Positions 50,296 through 64,000 of a stretch of 64,000 nucleotides of DNA are shown here, in pieces. The notes beneath the pieces were generated by a model. It saw nothing but the letters and a program-made list of their open reading frames with translations. It ran no database searches and was not told the DNA's origin. A program made the position numbers and the translations under genes. The stretch comes from Silanimonas sp. (GTDB lineage: Bacteria > Pseudomonadota > Gammaproteobacteria > Xanthomonadales > Xanthomonadaceae), in NCBI RefSeq assembly GCF_027531545.1, contig NZ_JAPZSC010000006.1, positions 248,001 to 312,000 on the forward strand, written 5' to 3'. The stretch's first letter is position 1; the number at the start of each line of letters is the position of its first letter.

Positions 50296-50886
50296 TCATC
50301 GCGCCAGACGCACGGCGCCGCGGCCCTCGTCCTGCTCGAACACGAAGCGATAGTGCAGGCTCACGGCCTGCGGAATCTCCCGGGCACCGGCACAACCGGT
50401 GTTGGTCGCCGCGGCTTTCTCCTCGGCGTTTGCGAACACGCAACGTACGGCGGGTTCGAACCGCCACGTGCGAGCGGCATGCATCGCCGAGTCGACGAAA
50501 TCGGCCTCGACGCCCTCCTGCACCTTGCAGCCGTCCGCACCCGTCACGTCATCCAGGGCAAACACGCTCCCGTCTTCCGCCACCGCGAGGCGGAGACAGA
50601 CCTCACGACGCGGCAAGCGATCGGCCAGCCGCGCCGCCGGGTAGATCGGCGTCTGATTCCCGAGATCTCCGATGGGCATCAGGAAGCTTTCGTGGCTGTC
50701 CAGCACCACGCGGTCGATGTCCAGCGCGCCCGCGAGAGCGTACGGTTGCGCCGCGGACCGGCCGGAAAGGACGACGCCATCGTCGGCCCGGCCGGGCATG
50801 GACTCCGGATCAGAAACGCAGCTGACGAGTCCCATCGCGACAAGCGCGAGCAACATCCGACCAGGGCACGATGTCATGGACCTCAT
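50296..50886 (-). CDS. lipoprotein with TonB-C-like domain
   Basis: 196 aa. Lipobox MGLVSC (cysteine about 23). A C-terminal domain has the TonB-C pattern: TPIYPAARLADRLPR, then VCLRLAVAEDGSVFALDD and AMHAARTWRFEPAV. Extra cysteines may be disulphide-bonded in the periplasm. No membrane anchor or Pro-rich spacer is present, so energy transduction is unlikely; a periplasmic binding role is inferred. The start overlaps the cbpA stop by 4 bases, so it is translated from the cbpA transcript. Confidence 0.6.
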   Translation of the reverse strand: MRSMTSCPGRMLLALVAMGLVSCVSDPESMPGRADDGVVLSGRSAAQPYALAGALDIDRVVLDSHESFLMPIGDLGNQTPIYPAARLADRLPRREVCLRLAVAEDGSVFALDDVTGADGCKVQEGVEADFVDSAMHAARTWRFEPAVRCVFANAEEKAAATNTGCAGAREIPQAVSLHYRFVFEQDEGRGAVRLAR

Positions 50887-51785
50887 GGCCCGACGTTGTC
50901 GCCGAAAGCCAGCGCCATCTGCCGATACAGCGATCGCTGCGCTTCGTTCTCGGGCTTCGGTGCGGTGATCTCGATCTCGACGATCTGGTCGCCCGGCGAG
51001 GCACCGGGCAGACCGCGTCCCTTCAGTCGGAGTTTAAGCCCCGCGTCGGAGTCCTTGGGAATCCTCAACTCGACCGCGCCACCCAAGGTCGGCACCGTGG
51101 CCGTCGTGCCGAGCACGGCATCCCAAGGCGCCAGCGGCAGCACGTACAGCACGTTGCGGCCGTCCACCTCGAACTGCGCGTGCGGTGCGAAGTCCACGTC
51201 CAGCAGCAGGTCGCCGCCACCGGGGCCCTTGCCCGCCAAGCGGATCACCTGCCCGACGCGGATACCCGCCGGCACCTTGACCTCGAACTCCCGCCCATCG
51301 ACGTCGATGCGCACTGTGCCGCCCGCGTACGCCGTTTCGAGCGGGATCGCGAAGCCCAACCGCTGGTCCTCCCTCGGCGGGCGCGCACCCGCACCGGCAC
51401 GCGGACCCGAGGACGGGCCGGCGCCGGCGGAACGCTGTCGCGCCTTGGCCCCGAAAAAGGCTTCGAAGAAATCGCTGAAGGCGCCACCGGGGCCACCACC
51501 GAATCCGTCGCCGAAACCGCCGGGGCCGCCGTAGCCCGGCGGCGGGCGGAAATCCTGGCCGGGGCGATAGCCGCCGGCCCGCAGGGCGTCGTACTGCGCA
51601 CGCTTCTCCTTGTCGCGCAGCACTTCGTAGGCCTCGTTGATCGCCTTGAAGCGATCCTCGGCGCCCTTCTCCTTGCTGACGTCGGGGTGGTACTTGCGCG
51701 CCAGCCGGCGGAAGGCCTGCTTGATCTCGCTCTCTCCGGAGCCGGGTTCGACGCCCAGCACCGCGTAGTAGTCCTTGAATTCCAT
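50883..51785 (-). CDS. cbpA: DnaJ-class co-chaperone CbpA
   Basis: 300 aa. J-domain (1-68) with HPD at 33-35 (KYHPDVSKEKGAEDRF), a Gly/Phe-rich linker (about 72-110), and a C-terminal peptide-binding region (about 140-290) with VDVDGREFEVKVPAGIRVG. No zinc-finger cysteines, so it is a CbpA/DjlA-class rather than DnaJ-class protein. It stimulates DnaK and in E. coli also binds curved DNA. It is followed by an overlapping lipoprotein gene and divergent from a peroxiredoxin. Confidence 0.88.
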   Translation of the reverse strand: MEFKDYYAVLGVEPGSGESEIKQAFRRLARKYHPDVSKEKGAEDRFKAINEAYEVLRDKEKRAQYDALRAGGYRPGQDFRPPPGYGGPGGFGDGFGGGPGGAFSDFFEAFFGAKARQRSAGAGPSSGPRAGAGARPPREDQRLGFAIPLETAYAGGTVRIDVDGREFEVKVPAGIRVGQVIRLAGKGPGGGDLLLDVDFAPHAQFEVDGRNVLYVLPLAPWDAVLGTTATVPTLGGAVELRIPKDSDAGLKLRLKGRGLPGASPGDQIVEIEITAPKPENEAQRSLYRQMALAFGDNVGP

Positions 51786-51891
51786 CGCGGCACCTTACTG
51801 CAAGCAGCGCGCAGCGCGCAGCCGGTCCGCCCCCGGACGCCGCCGTCACGAGTGGCCGCTACACTTCCCGTTTTCCCCACGGAGCTCCCGC

Positions 51892-52374
51892 ATGACCATC
51901 GCGATCGGCGACACCATCCCGCAGACCACCTTCAATGCGCTGAAGGACGGCGTGCAGGCCGTCGACACCAAGGACGTCTTCGCCGGCCGCAAGCTCGTGC
52001 TCTTCGCCGTGCCGGGCGCGTTCACCCCGACCTGCTCGGCCAAGCACCTTCCGGGCTACGTCGAGCACCTGGAGGCCTTCAAGGCCCGCGGCATCGACGT
52101 GGCCTGCGTGGCGGTCAACGACGCCTTCGTGATGGATGCCTGGGCCAAGCACCAGAGCGTGCCGGAAGGCCTGCAGATGCTCGCTGACGGCAATGGCAAC
52201 CTGACGAAGGCGCTCGGCCTGGAACTCGACGCCACCGCCTTCGGCATGGGCCTGCGCAGCAAGCGCTTCGCGCTGTACGCCGAGGACGGCGTGGTGAAGC
52301 AGCTGCACGTGGAAGCGCCCGGCGAATTCAAGGTCTCGGCGGCCGAGTACGTGCTCGAGCACCTGCCGGAGTAA
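51892..52374 (+). CDS. type II (Prx5-like) peroxiredoxin
   Basis: 160 aa thiol peroxidase. The peroxidatic cysteine C48 is in VPGAFTPTCSAKHLPGY, the Prx5-class signature; the late FGMGLRSKRFALYAEDG block is also typical. It reduces hydroperoxides with thioredoxin or glutaredoxin. A GGAG ribosome-binding site 8 bases before ATG 51892 fixes the start. It is followed by a strong terminator. Confidence 0.9.
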   Translation: MTIAIGDTIPQTTFNALKDGVQAVDTKDVFAGRKLVLFAVPGAFTPTCSAKHLPGYVEHLEAFKARGIDVACVAVNDAFVMDAWAKHQSVPEGLQMLADGNGNLTKALGLELDATAFGMGLRSKRFALYAEDGVVKQLHVEAPGEFKVSAAEYVLEHLPE

Positions 52375-52385
52375 TCGCAGTGAAA

Positions 52386-52412
52386 GGAGCACCGCGCTTG
52401 GCGCGGTGCTCC
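52386..52412. terminator. hairpin between peroxiredoxin and HtrA-locus genes
   Basis: GGAGCACCGCGC-TTG-GCGCGGTGCTCC, perfect 12-bp stem, positioned between converging genes so it can end both transcripts. Confidence 0.8.
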
Positions 52413-52417
52413 GGGCC

Positions 52418-53233
52418 TCACTCCGCCTCGTCGTCGCGACGCACCGCGGGCAGTGCCGAAGCCAGGCGCGTGGCCGCCGCCACGCGGCGGGCCGGCAGCA
52501 TGTGCATCACCATGTCGGCCATGTCCAGGCCTAGTCCCCGACCCTGCGAGCGGCTCATCGCCGCGAGGTCGAGATCGACATAGCCCATCGGGCGCCCCTC
52601 GGCATCGAAGGCGAGGCCGGGCATGCCGTCCACCAGCAGCGAACTGCGCGGCACGCGGGTCTCGCCGAGGATCATCCCAGGGCGGACCAGCGGCACTGCG
52701 CCCCATTCGTCGGACGTGCGCAGCAGCGTGTAGAACACGCGTCCGGGCGCCGGCTGCGAGAGGCGTTCGAAATCGACGAACGGCTGGCCGCTGGCATCGC
52801 GCACGCGCAGCCAGGCGAGGCCGAGTTCGGTGTCGCGCGTGACCAGATCGGCGGTGCGCCATTCGTCCGAGCCCGGCAGCCGCACGCGGAAATCACTGGA
52901 GTTCGCCACCATCGCGCCGCCGGTGCTGGGCGCCTGGCGATTGAGGCTGCCGAGGTCGAAGCTCACCGCTCGCGCCGACACCAGCACCAGGCCATCCGCG
53001 GCGACGAGCACGCCTTGCGTGCGGTCTTCGTTCCGCTGCTCCTGCCCGCCGGCGGCGACCGTGATGACGTACTTGACCGGAACGACGCTCGGCGAGCGCT
53101 GGTCGACGAGTCGACGGTAGGCGTCGGTGTAGTCCTCCTCAGCCGCCAACGCCGGCATCGGCAGCGCGAGGAAGAACGCCACCAGCAGGATCGCGAACCG
53201 GGACAGCATGTTCGGGGGGCAAATCATCGACAT
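52418..53233 (-). CDS. exported trypsin-fold pseudoprotease, HtrA paralogue
   Basis: 271 aa with a signal peptide (AILLVAFFLALPMPALAA). Aligning by eye with the HtrA-like gene just upstream shows the same chymotrypsin-fold landmarks but a lost triad: the NAHV position reads ARAV (His to A89), DTAADLAVL reads DTELGLAWL (Asp to G138), and PGNSGGPLVD reads VDGMPGLAFD (Ser to M204). No PDZ domain follows. It is probably a periplasmic partner or regulator of the active protease. The start overlaps the protease stop (TGATG), giving tight translational coupling. The frame is otherwise intact, arguing against a decaying gene. Confidence 0.7.
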   Translation of the reverse strand: MSMICPPNMLSRFAILLVAFFLALPMPALAAEEDYTDAYRRLVDQRSPSVVPVKYVITVAAGGQEQRNEDRTQGVLVAADGLVLVSARAVSFDLGSLNRQAPSTGGAMVANSSDFRVRLPGSDEWRTADLVTRDTELGLAWLRVRDASGQPFVDFERLSQPAPGRVFYTLLRTSDEWGAVPLVRPGMILGETRVPRSSLLVDGMPGLAFDAEGRPMGYVDLDLAAMSRSQGRGLGLDMADMVMHMLPARRVAAATRLASALPAVRRDDEAE

Positions 53234-55284
53234 CAGCGGGTCTCCGGGATCCAACGGCGTTCGATTTGCACGATACGCGCCTCGCCGTGGCGGAGGACGT
53301 CAATGGCGAAGCGCTCGCCCTCCCCCGCCAAGGCAGCCTGCAGCGCCGGCCGGAGGCGGTCCAGCCCGTCGACGGTCTGGCCTGCGATGCGAACCACGAC
53401 ATCGCCAGCCTTCAGGTGCGCGAGGCCGGCCGCACCGCCACCTTCGACCACCTGCAGAAGCACGCCCGGCTGGTCCAGCGGCAAATCGCGCTCCACGCGG
53501 TCATGGAAGCCCAGTTCGCGGAACTGCGCACGCAGGCTCGAGACGTCCATGGTCCGCAATCCCGAGACCGGCACCGGCGACGCCACCAGCGTGGTCGTCC
53601 AACGTTCGCGCTCCGTGCCGCGCAGGCCATCGAACACCACGCGATCACCGATCTCGAATTCGCGCACGCGCTGGGCGAACAGTTCGGCGCGGGAATCGTT
53701 GACGGCCTCCAGCGGCTGGCCATCGAGTGCCGTCACGAGGTCACCGACCTTCGCGCCGGCCGCGGCAAGCGCACTACCCGGATACAGGCGGGTGATGCGG
53801 AAACCCGATGACGGCAGGCCCATGGTCTGCGCCAAGGAGGTCGGAATGGGCTGGACGTCGACGCCTGCCCAGGCCTTCGGCAGCTCCGGGAGCGGCTGCC
53901 GCGAACGGTCGCCCCAGGCCGGCGTGAGTGCCGACAGGAGCCGTTGGCCGTCGGCGAGGTACTCGAGGACCACCGGCGTTGCGGGCCGCCGAGCGGCGGA
54001 CCACGGCGCCAGGTCGGCCACGGCCGCCATCGGCTGGCCGTCGACCTTCAGCAGCACGGCACCGGCCGGCAACGGCGGACGCGCCGTCGCGGCAGGGCCG
54101 CCGGCACGCAGGCTGGCCACCAGCAGGCCGGCGTCGACGTCGAGGCGGCGACGTTCGCTCATGGCCGGCGTGAGCGCCTGCACGGCGATACCGAACGGCG
54201 CGAAGGAGGCGGATTCGCCGCGCGTTTCGCCGGCCTCCTCGGGGGTGACGCTCACGGTGCGCTCGCTCGCGCCCCGGGCGACGCGCAGCGCGATGGCCTG
54301 GCCCGCAGGAAGCTCGGCGAGACGGCGCTGGATGGCCGGGACATCGACGGCCTGCGGCGCGTCCAGCGCCATGCCCTCGAGCGACAGCAGGCGATCACCG
54401 GGCTCGAGCCCGGCCTTGGCTGCGGCACCTGAACGTTCGACGGAGGTAACCATCACGCCCTTCGTTTCGCCGCTACCGCGAAGCGAGCGCAGGCGAAGCC
54501 CCAGCGTGCTGCGCTGCACGCGCCCCTTGGCGATCAGTTCGGCGACAACGGTCTTGACGTCGTCGGCGGGAATGGCGAACGCGAGATCGCCGCCGAACAG
54601 CATGCCGCGCGTGTTGACGCCGACGATGCGGCCCTCGAGATCGACGAGCGGGCCGCCGGAGTTGCCGGGCGCGATGGCGGCATCGTGCTGGATCCACGCG
54701 TAGTAGCGGCCGGTCGGCGCATCGGCATCGAGGCTGTCCTCGTAGTCGGCCTCGTCCTCGAACAGGGAGACCAGCAGGCGACGCGGGTTGTTGACGACGC
54801 CGGCGCTCAGTGAATTCGACAGCCCCCAAGGGGCGCCCATGGCCAGAACGGTTTCGCCGGGCCGGAGGTCATCGGCTTCAGCGAAGCGCGCGAACGGCAT
54901 CGGCGTCGGGACGCCCTGCACCTTCAGCACCGCGAGATCGGCGGCGGTGTCCTGCCCGATGAGGATGGCCTCGCGCTCGCGACCATCGCCGAACACCACC
55001 CGGAAGCTGCGGCCCTTGTCGGTGACATGGGCATTGGTGGCGATGTGGCCCTCGGCGCTGATCACCGTGCCGCTGCCGCTGCCGACGCTGAGCTTGGGCT
55101 CGCCGGCTTCGAAATCCTCGCGCACCACGAGGATGCTGACGACGTGGGGCATTACCGCTTCGCGCGCCTGAGCAAGGTCTTCCACCGACGGCCCCGCGGC
55201 GAAGGCCGCGGGGGACGGGACGAAGGCGGCGCCAGCAACGGCGAGGACGGCGGCGAGGAGGAAACTGGGGGGGCGGTTCGGCAT
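53233..55284 (-). CDS. HtrA/DegP-like serine protease with four PDZ-like domains
   Basis: 683 aa. Signal peptide (about 1-30), then a chymotrypsin-fold domain with H86 (ATNAHVTDKG), D116 (DTAADLAVL) and S209 (APGNSGGPLVD), all intact. Four PDZ-like segments follow, marked by AGLEPGDRLLSLEG, LPAGAVLLKVDGQPM, AGAKVGDLVTALDGQPL and LKAGDVVVRIAGQTV; DegP and MucD have two and DegS one. The predicted location is periplasmic. ATG 55284 puts the signal peptide at the start. It is immediately followed by an overlapping, catalytically dead paralogue. gyrA lies 28 bases upstream on the same strand. Confidence 0.83.
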   Translation of the reverse strand: MPNRPPSFLLAAVLAVAGAAFVPSPAAFAAGPSVEDLAQAREAVMPHVVSILVVREDFEAGEPKLSVGSGSGTVISAEGHIATNAHVTDKGRSFRVVFGDGREREAILIGQDTAADLAVLKVQGVPTPMPFARFAEADDLRPGETVLAMGAPWGLSNSLSAGVVNNPRRLLVSLFEDEADYEDSLDADAPTGRYYAWIQHDAAIAPGNSGGPLVDLEGRIVGVNTRGMLFGGDLAFAIPADDVKTVVAELIAKGRVQRSTLGLRLRSLRGSGETKGVMVTSVERSGAAAKAGLEPGDRLLSLEGMALDAPQAVDVPAIQRRLAELPAGQAIALRVARGASERTVSVTPEEAGETRGESASFAPFGIAVQALTPAMSERRRLDVDAGLLVASLRAGGPAATARPPLPAGAVLLKVDGQPMAAVADLAPWSAARRPATPVVLEYLADGQRLLSALTPAWGDRSRQPLPELPKAWAGVDVQPIPTSLAQTMGLPSSGFRITRLYPGSALAAAGAKVGDLVTALDGQPLEAVNDSRAELFAQRVREFEIGDRVVFDGLRGTERERWTTTLVASPVPVSGLRTMDVSSLRAQFRELGFHDRVERDLPLDQPGVLLQVVEGGGAAGLAHLKAGDVVVRIAGQTVDGLDRLRPALQAALAGEGERFAIDVLRHGEARIVQIERRWIPETR

Positions 55285-55312
55285 CGGGACGTCCTGTTCG
55301 ACGCCTTGGGCG

Positions 55313-57910
<2,598 letters not shown>

Positions 57911-57938
57911 CGGACTCAACAGCGATTCGGAAGCCCCG

Positions 57939-57944
57939 AGTGTA
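57939..57944 (-). promoter_or_regulatory. possible -10 element for gyrA
   Basis: TACACT on the minus strand, 28 bases before the gyrA start; a matching -35 is not evident. Low-confidence positional call. Confidence 0.3.
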
Positions 57945-58050
57945 CCAGAGCCGCGCCGTTCAGGGCACCCGATCTTTCGGGAAAATCAATGACTTACAAG
58001 CCATTTCCCAGCGTTTTCTTGGCCCCTGGCCAGCCGCCTCCGAACCCGGC

Positions 58051-59106
58051 TCAAGCGGCGCCGAAGACGGCCCGCATCCGGGCCTCGTCGGGATGCTCGA
58101 TCACGCCCTTTTCGGTCACGATGACGTCGATCAGCGAACCCGGCGTCACGTCGAAGACCGGGTTCCACGCGGCCACCCCCTCGGCCACCACACGTTGGCC
58201 GCCGGCGAACAGCAGCTCGCGCGAATCGCGAAGCTCGATCTCGATGTCGTCGCCGTGCGGTGTGGCCATATCGACGGTGGAGGACGGCGCCACCACCATC
58301 ACCTTGACGCCATGGTGCTTGGCCGAGATCGCATGGGCGTAGGTGCCGATCTTGTTGGCGGTGTCGCCGTTGGCGCAGATGCGGTCGGCGCCGACGATCA
58401 GCCACTGCACGGCCCCGGTCTTCATCAGGTGGGCTGCGGCCGAGTCGGCGATCAGGGTCGGCGGAATGCCATCCTGCTGCAGTTCCCACGCGGTCAGGCG
58501 GGCGCCCTGCCCCCAAGGCCGCGTTTCGCCGGCATAGACCTTCGCGACGCGGCCCTCGGCCACGCCGGCGCGGATCACGCCCAGTGCCGTGCCGAAGCCC
58601 GCCGTCGCCAGCGAGCCGGTGTTGCAGTGCGTCAGCACGCCGCTACCCGGCGCGATCAGCGCGGCACCGAGCTGGCCCATCAGTCGGTTCGCCGCGAGGT
58701 CTTCGCGGGCGATGGCCTCGGCTTCGGCCGTGATCACCGCGAGCCAGTCCGCGCCGGCAGCGCAAAGGGCATTCCGCATGCGGCGGATGGCCCACATCAG
58801 GTTGACCGCGGTGGGGCGCGAGGCGTTGAGCGCGTCCAGCTGCGAGGCCATCCGGCGCTCGGCTTCGGCGCCATCGGCAGCCCGCATGCCCTGCCCCGCC
58901 AGCACCACGCCCCAAGCGGCGGAAATGCCGATGGCGGGCGCGCCGCGGACGGCGAGATCGCGGATGGCGGTAGCCACCTCGGCCGCGCTGTCGCAGCGGA
59001 GGTTGACCGTCTCGAACGGCAGGCGGCGCTGGTCGAGCAGCAGGAGGTGGTCGCCCATCCACTGGATGGGTCGGATGCGGTCGTAGCGGTCGTAGTCGAT
59101 GCTCAT
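58051..59106 (-). CDS. mtnA: methylthioribose-1-phosphate isomerase
   Basis: 351 aa. It converts methylthioribose-1-phosphate to methylthioribulose-1-phosphate in methylthioadenosine salvage. The catalytic cysteine is in [11 protein letters not shown] and the aspartate in IVGADRI, with [14 protein letters not shown] following; [13 protein letters not shown] is the phosphate-binding block. No other mtn gene is in the window. The eIF2B-alpha-like fold is shared with ribose-1,5-bisphosphate isomerase, but these motifs favour MtnA. Confidence 0.95.
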   Translation of the reverse strand: MSIDYDRYDRIRPIQWMGDHLLLLDQRRLPFETVNLRCDSAAEVATAIRDLAVRGAPAIGISAAWGVVLAGQGMRAADGAEAERRMASQLDALNASRPTAVNLMWAIRRMRNALCAAGADWLAVITAEAEAIAREDLAANRLMGQLGAALIAPGSGVLTHCNTGSLATAGFGTALGVIRAGVAEGRVAKVYAGETRPWGQGARLTAWELQQDGIPPTLIADSAAAHLMKTGAVQWLIVGADRICANGDTANKIGTYAHAISAKHHGVKVMVVAPSSTVDMATPHGDDIEIELRDSRELLFAGGQRVVAEGVAAWNPVFDVTPGSLIDVIVTEKGVIEHPDEARMRAVFGAA

Positions 59107-59124
59107 GCCGCTATGCTACCCGGC

Positions 59125-59886
59125 ATGCCCACGAGCCCGAAGCGTACGGCCAGCGTTGCCGGCACCGAAGCCCGACTCCACGCCGCGTCGGTGCAGGCGG
59201 GTGCCGGCGCCGCCATCGACGTGGCCCTCCACACCCTGCCCCTGCTGCGGCCCTTCATCCCGAAGCGGATGCTCGACGCTGCCGAGCGGATGAAGCCCGC
59301 CACGGTGCGCCGCGATCTGGTCAAGACGATCTACGCGCGGCACGGCCTGAAGCCGGCGCGCTGGGAAATCGAGAGCGTGCTCGCCGTGGCCGAGACCCAG
59401 GCCAAGCTGAGCCCGCTCACTCGCAAGGACGGGCTGCGCGACCTGCTCGGCGAGTGGCTGCCGACGCCGCTGATCCAGCCCCTCCTTCGCTTCACCCCGG
59501 TCGAACCGCTGGTGGCGGAAACGACCCGCGCCGTGGCCACCACTTGGGCGGCTGGGCGCTATGCCGATGCCGTCTGCCGCGTGCGCAAGGCCGGGATGGA
59601 CTGGCTGCCGGCACCGCTCGGCGAGGCCTTGGAGATCGCCCCGGCCAAGCTGCGTGATTTCAGCGCCGAAGCCCTGACGATGGCCCTGCCGCCGCTCAAG
59701 CTGGCGGCGGCTTGGGGCGGTCAGGTGCTGCGCGCCTCGGGCCGAATCGCAAAGGCTGCAGGCCGAGCCGCACGCGAGCCCACGGCAAAGCCGTCGGCCC
59801 CGTCGACGTCGGGGCGCCCCGCGAAGGCGCCACGGAAACGCGCTTCGGTCACCACACCGAAAACTCGGCGCGGCAGCCCCGGGTGA
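59125..59886 (+). CDS. basic protein of unknown function
   Basis: 253 aa, not recognised. The first about 200 residues are predicted mostly helical with moderately hydrophobic segments (VALHTLPLLRPFIPKRML and LTMALPPLKLAAAWGGQVL) and no clear signal peptide. The last 40 residues are a Lys/Arg/Pro/Ser-rich tail typical of disordered nucleic-acid-binding ends. An ATG at 59113 is an alternative start. It is divergent from mtnA (18 bases apart) and its 3' end overlaps the convergent DUF3011 gene by 38 bases. Confidence 0.5.
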   Translation: MPTSPKRTASVAGTEARLHAASVQAGAGAAIDVALHTLPLLRPFIPKRMLDAAERMKPATVRRDLVKTIYARHGLKPARWEIESVLAVAETQAKLSPLTRKDGLRDLLGEWLPTPLIQPLLRFTPVEPLVAETTRAVATTWAAGRYADAVCRVRKAGMDWLPAPLGEALEIAPAKLRDFSAEALTMALPPLKLAAAWGGQVLRASGRIAKAAGRAAREPTAKPSAPSTSGRPAKAPRKRASVTTPKTRRGSPG

Positions 59887-60634
59887 CCCACAAGCCGCTC
59901 TGGTCGAAGCCCCAGGTGTAGCCCTCGGTGCACTCGCCGCGCGAGAGCTGGCGCTCCAACCGGACTTGTCGCGCATAGCCGATATCGCAGTACTGGGTGC
60001 GGCCGTTCTGCGACTCGCAACGAATGGTCTGCCCGCCGCCGTGGCCGTACCCGGGGCCGCCGCCCCAACCGCCTCCGCCCTGCCAGCCACCACCGCCCGG
60101 CCGGCCACCGCCACGGCTGGCGAACTCGCCGCGGCAGCCTTCGGCCACCCAAACGCCACGACGGTCCCAACCCCAGGTGCGGCCCTCGATGCAGGCCCCG
60201 CGCGACAGCTGGCGCACCAGCACGACGCCGCCACGGACGTCCAGATCGCAGTAGTTCTGCCGGCCATTGTGGCTTTCGCAGCGGATCACCGACCCACCGC
60301 CATACCCACCCCCGTAGCCATCGCCATAGCCGCCTCCGGGATGGCCCGCGTAGCCGCCGCCAACCTCGAATTCGGCGCGACAGCCTTCACTCACCCAGAC
60401 ACCGCGCCGGTCCCAACCCCAGGTGCGGCCTTCGATGCAGGCGCCACGCGACAGTTGGCGAACCAGGACAACGCCGCCACGGGTGTCGACCCGGCATTGG
60501 TTGGTTCGGCCGTCGTGGCTTTCGCAACGGAAGCGCTCGGCCGGCGCGTAGCCGTACTGGGCAACGGCAGGCATCGAGAACGACGACGCCCCGAAAAGGG
60601 CGAAGAGGGCGAAGAAGGAGTGGCGTGCGGACAT
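59849..60634 (-). CDS. exported triple DUF3011 protein
   Basis: 261 aa. Signal peptide (FFALFALFGASSFSMPAVA) and three DUF3011 units (about 34-90, 118-174, 205-260). Each has a CESxxGRxxxC opening, a RQLSRGxCxEGxTWGxD middle and a GxWVxxGCRxEF end, so four cysteines per unit probably form two disulphides. Gly-rich linkers (GGGYGDGYGGGYGGG and similar) separate them. The function of DUF3011 is unknown. Units 1 and 2 are much closer to each other than to unit 3, pointing to a late duplication. Confidence 0.8.
   Translation of the reverse strand: MSARHSFFALFALFGASSFSMPAVAQYGYAPAERFRCESHDGRTNQCRVDTRGGVVLVRQLSRGACIEGRTWGWDRRGVWVSEGCRAEFEVGGGYAGHPGGGYGDGYGGGYGGGSVIRCESHNGRQNYCDLDVRGGVVLVRQLSRGACIEGRTWGWDRRGVWVAEGCRGEFASRGGGRPGGGGWQGGGGWGGGPGYGHGGGQTIRCESQNGRTQYCDIGYARQVRLERQLSRGECTEGYTWGFDQSGLWVTRGCRAEFSVW
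59855..60535 (-). repeat. three tandem DUF3011-coding units
   Basis: Units at about 60364-60535, 60112-60283 and 59855-60022, period about 250 bases between the first two. The first two are close at DNA level, for example the shared stretch cggtcccaaccccaggtgcg. Confidence 0.75.
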
Positions 60635-60742
60635 GGGCGGCCTCGGCCTGGATCGCGACGATGAGCATCATCGTCGATCGATGAATGGCCGGGAAATTCC
60701 GCCGCTCCCCTGCGCCACACCGCGGCCGTCGATGCCGGCCGT

Positions 60743-64000
<3,258 letters not shown>

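Noticed and set aside
52418-53233. Calling the small HtrA paralogue a pseudogene
   Set aside because: The frame, signal peptide and coupling are intact and only catalytic residues are changed, so a functional pseudoenzyme is the better reading.
57979-58009. Loose inverted repeat GGGAAAAT...ATTTCCC between mtnA and gyrA
   Set aside because: Bulged stem and a large loop; not a convincing terminator or regulatory structure.

Overview
The window is GC-rich, gene-dense chromosomal DNA from a gammaproteobacterium, most likely of the Xanthomonadales/Lysobacterales. Supporting signs are a FimX-like degenerate GGDEF/EAL protein, a PilH-type regulator, a RoxA ribosomal oxygenase, an EpmA/EpmB pair, the mtnA-gyrA order, ligA coupled to epmA, and two YtrA-type GntR regulators. 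Genes are packed with many 4-base stop/start overlaps, and long antisense open frames are common. I saw no rRNA, tRNA, CRISPR array, transposase or prophage gene. This is core chromosome with a few accessory operons and one small zone of gene decay.

Layout, 1-23 kb: the end of epmB; fimX; an FAD oxidoreductase with an acyl-CoA dehydrogenase; an ArsR-type regulator/methyltransferase fused by overlap to metH; an Aer-like chemoreceptor; a Dcp-type M3 peptidase; a helicase/exonuclease pair resembling Bacillus MrfA/MrfB; and a permuted NlpC/P60-like protein. A decayed segment follows (about 18.4-20.1 kb), with an FMN-reductase fragment, an amber-interrupted frame and a frameshifted fatty-acid hydroxylase/sterol desaturase. 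It abuts an intact YhhN lysoplasmalogenase, DUF2058, slyX and ugd.

Layout, 23-43 kb: a three-gene lipid-linked glycosyltransferase cluster (GT2, LAB-N, ArnT-like); an FKBP isomerase, a DUF3429 protein, an NTF2-like protein and glutathione peroxidase; a seven-gene YtrA-led operon (small secreted protein, GntR, ABC ATPase, ABC permease, VGSGD-repeat protein, lipoprotein, membrane protein) with a readable promoter and operator; an M24 peptidase; divergent fumC and purB; purB followed by a subclass B3 metallo-beta-lactamase, roxA and a GNAT/PLD-like fusion; a large lipoprotein; and an orphan YtrA-type regulator with a palindrome at its start codon.

Layout, 43-64 kb: the 2-oxoglutarate dehydrogenase operon sucA-sucB-lpd; a YhdH-type oxidoreductase; pilH; cbpA with a TonB-C-like lipoprotein; a peroxiredoxin; a four-PDZ HtrA-type protease coupled to a paralogue that has lost its whole catalytic triad; gyrA; mtnA; an unknown basic protein; a triple-repeat DUF3011 protein; epmA-ligA; and the end of an unidentified gene. 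Functional threads are central carbon metabolism (sucAB-lpd, fumC), methionine and methylthioadenosine metabolism (metH, mtnA), DNA maintenance (gyrA, ligA, mrfAB), translation-factor and ribosome modification (epmA, epmB, roxA), motility (fimX, pilH, aer-like) and envelope biogenesis and quality control.
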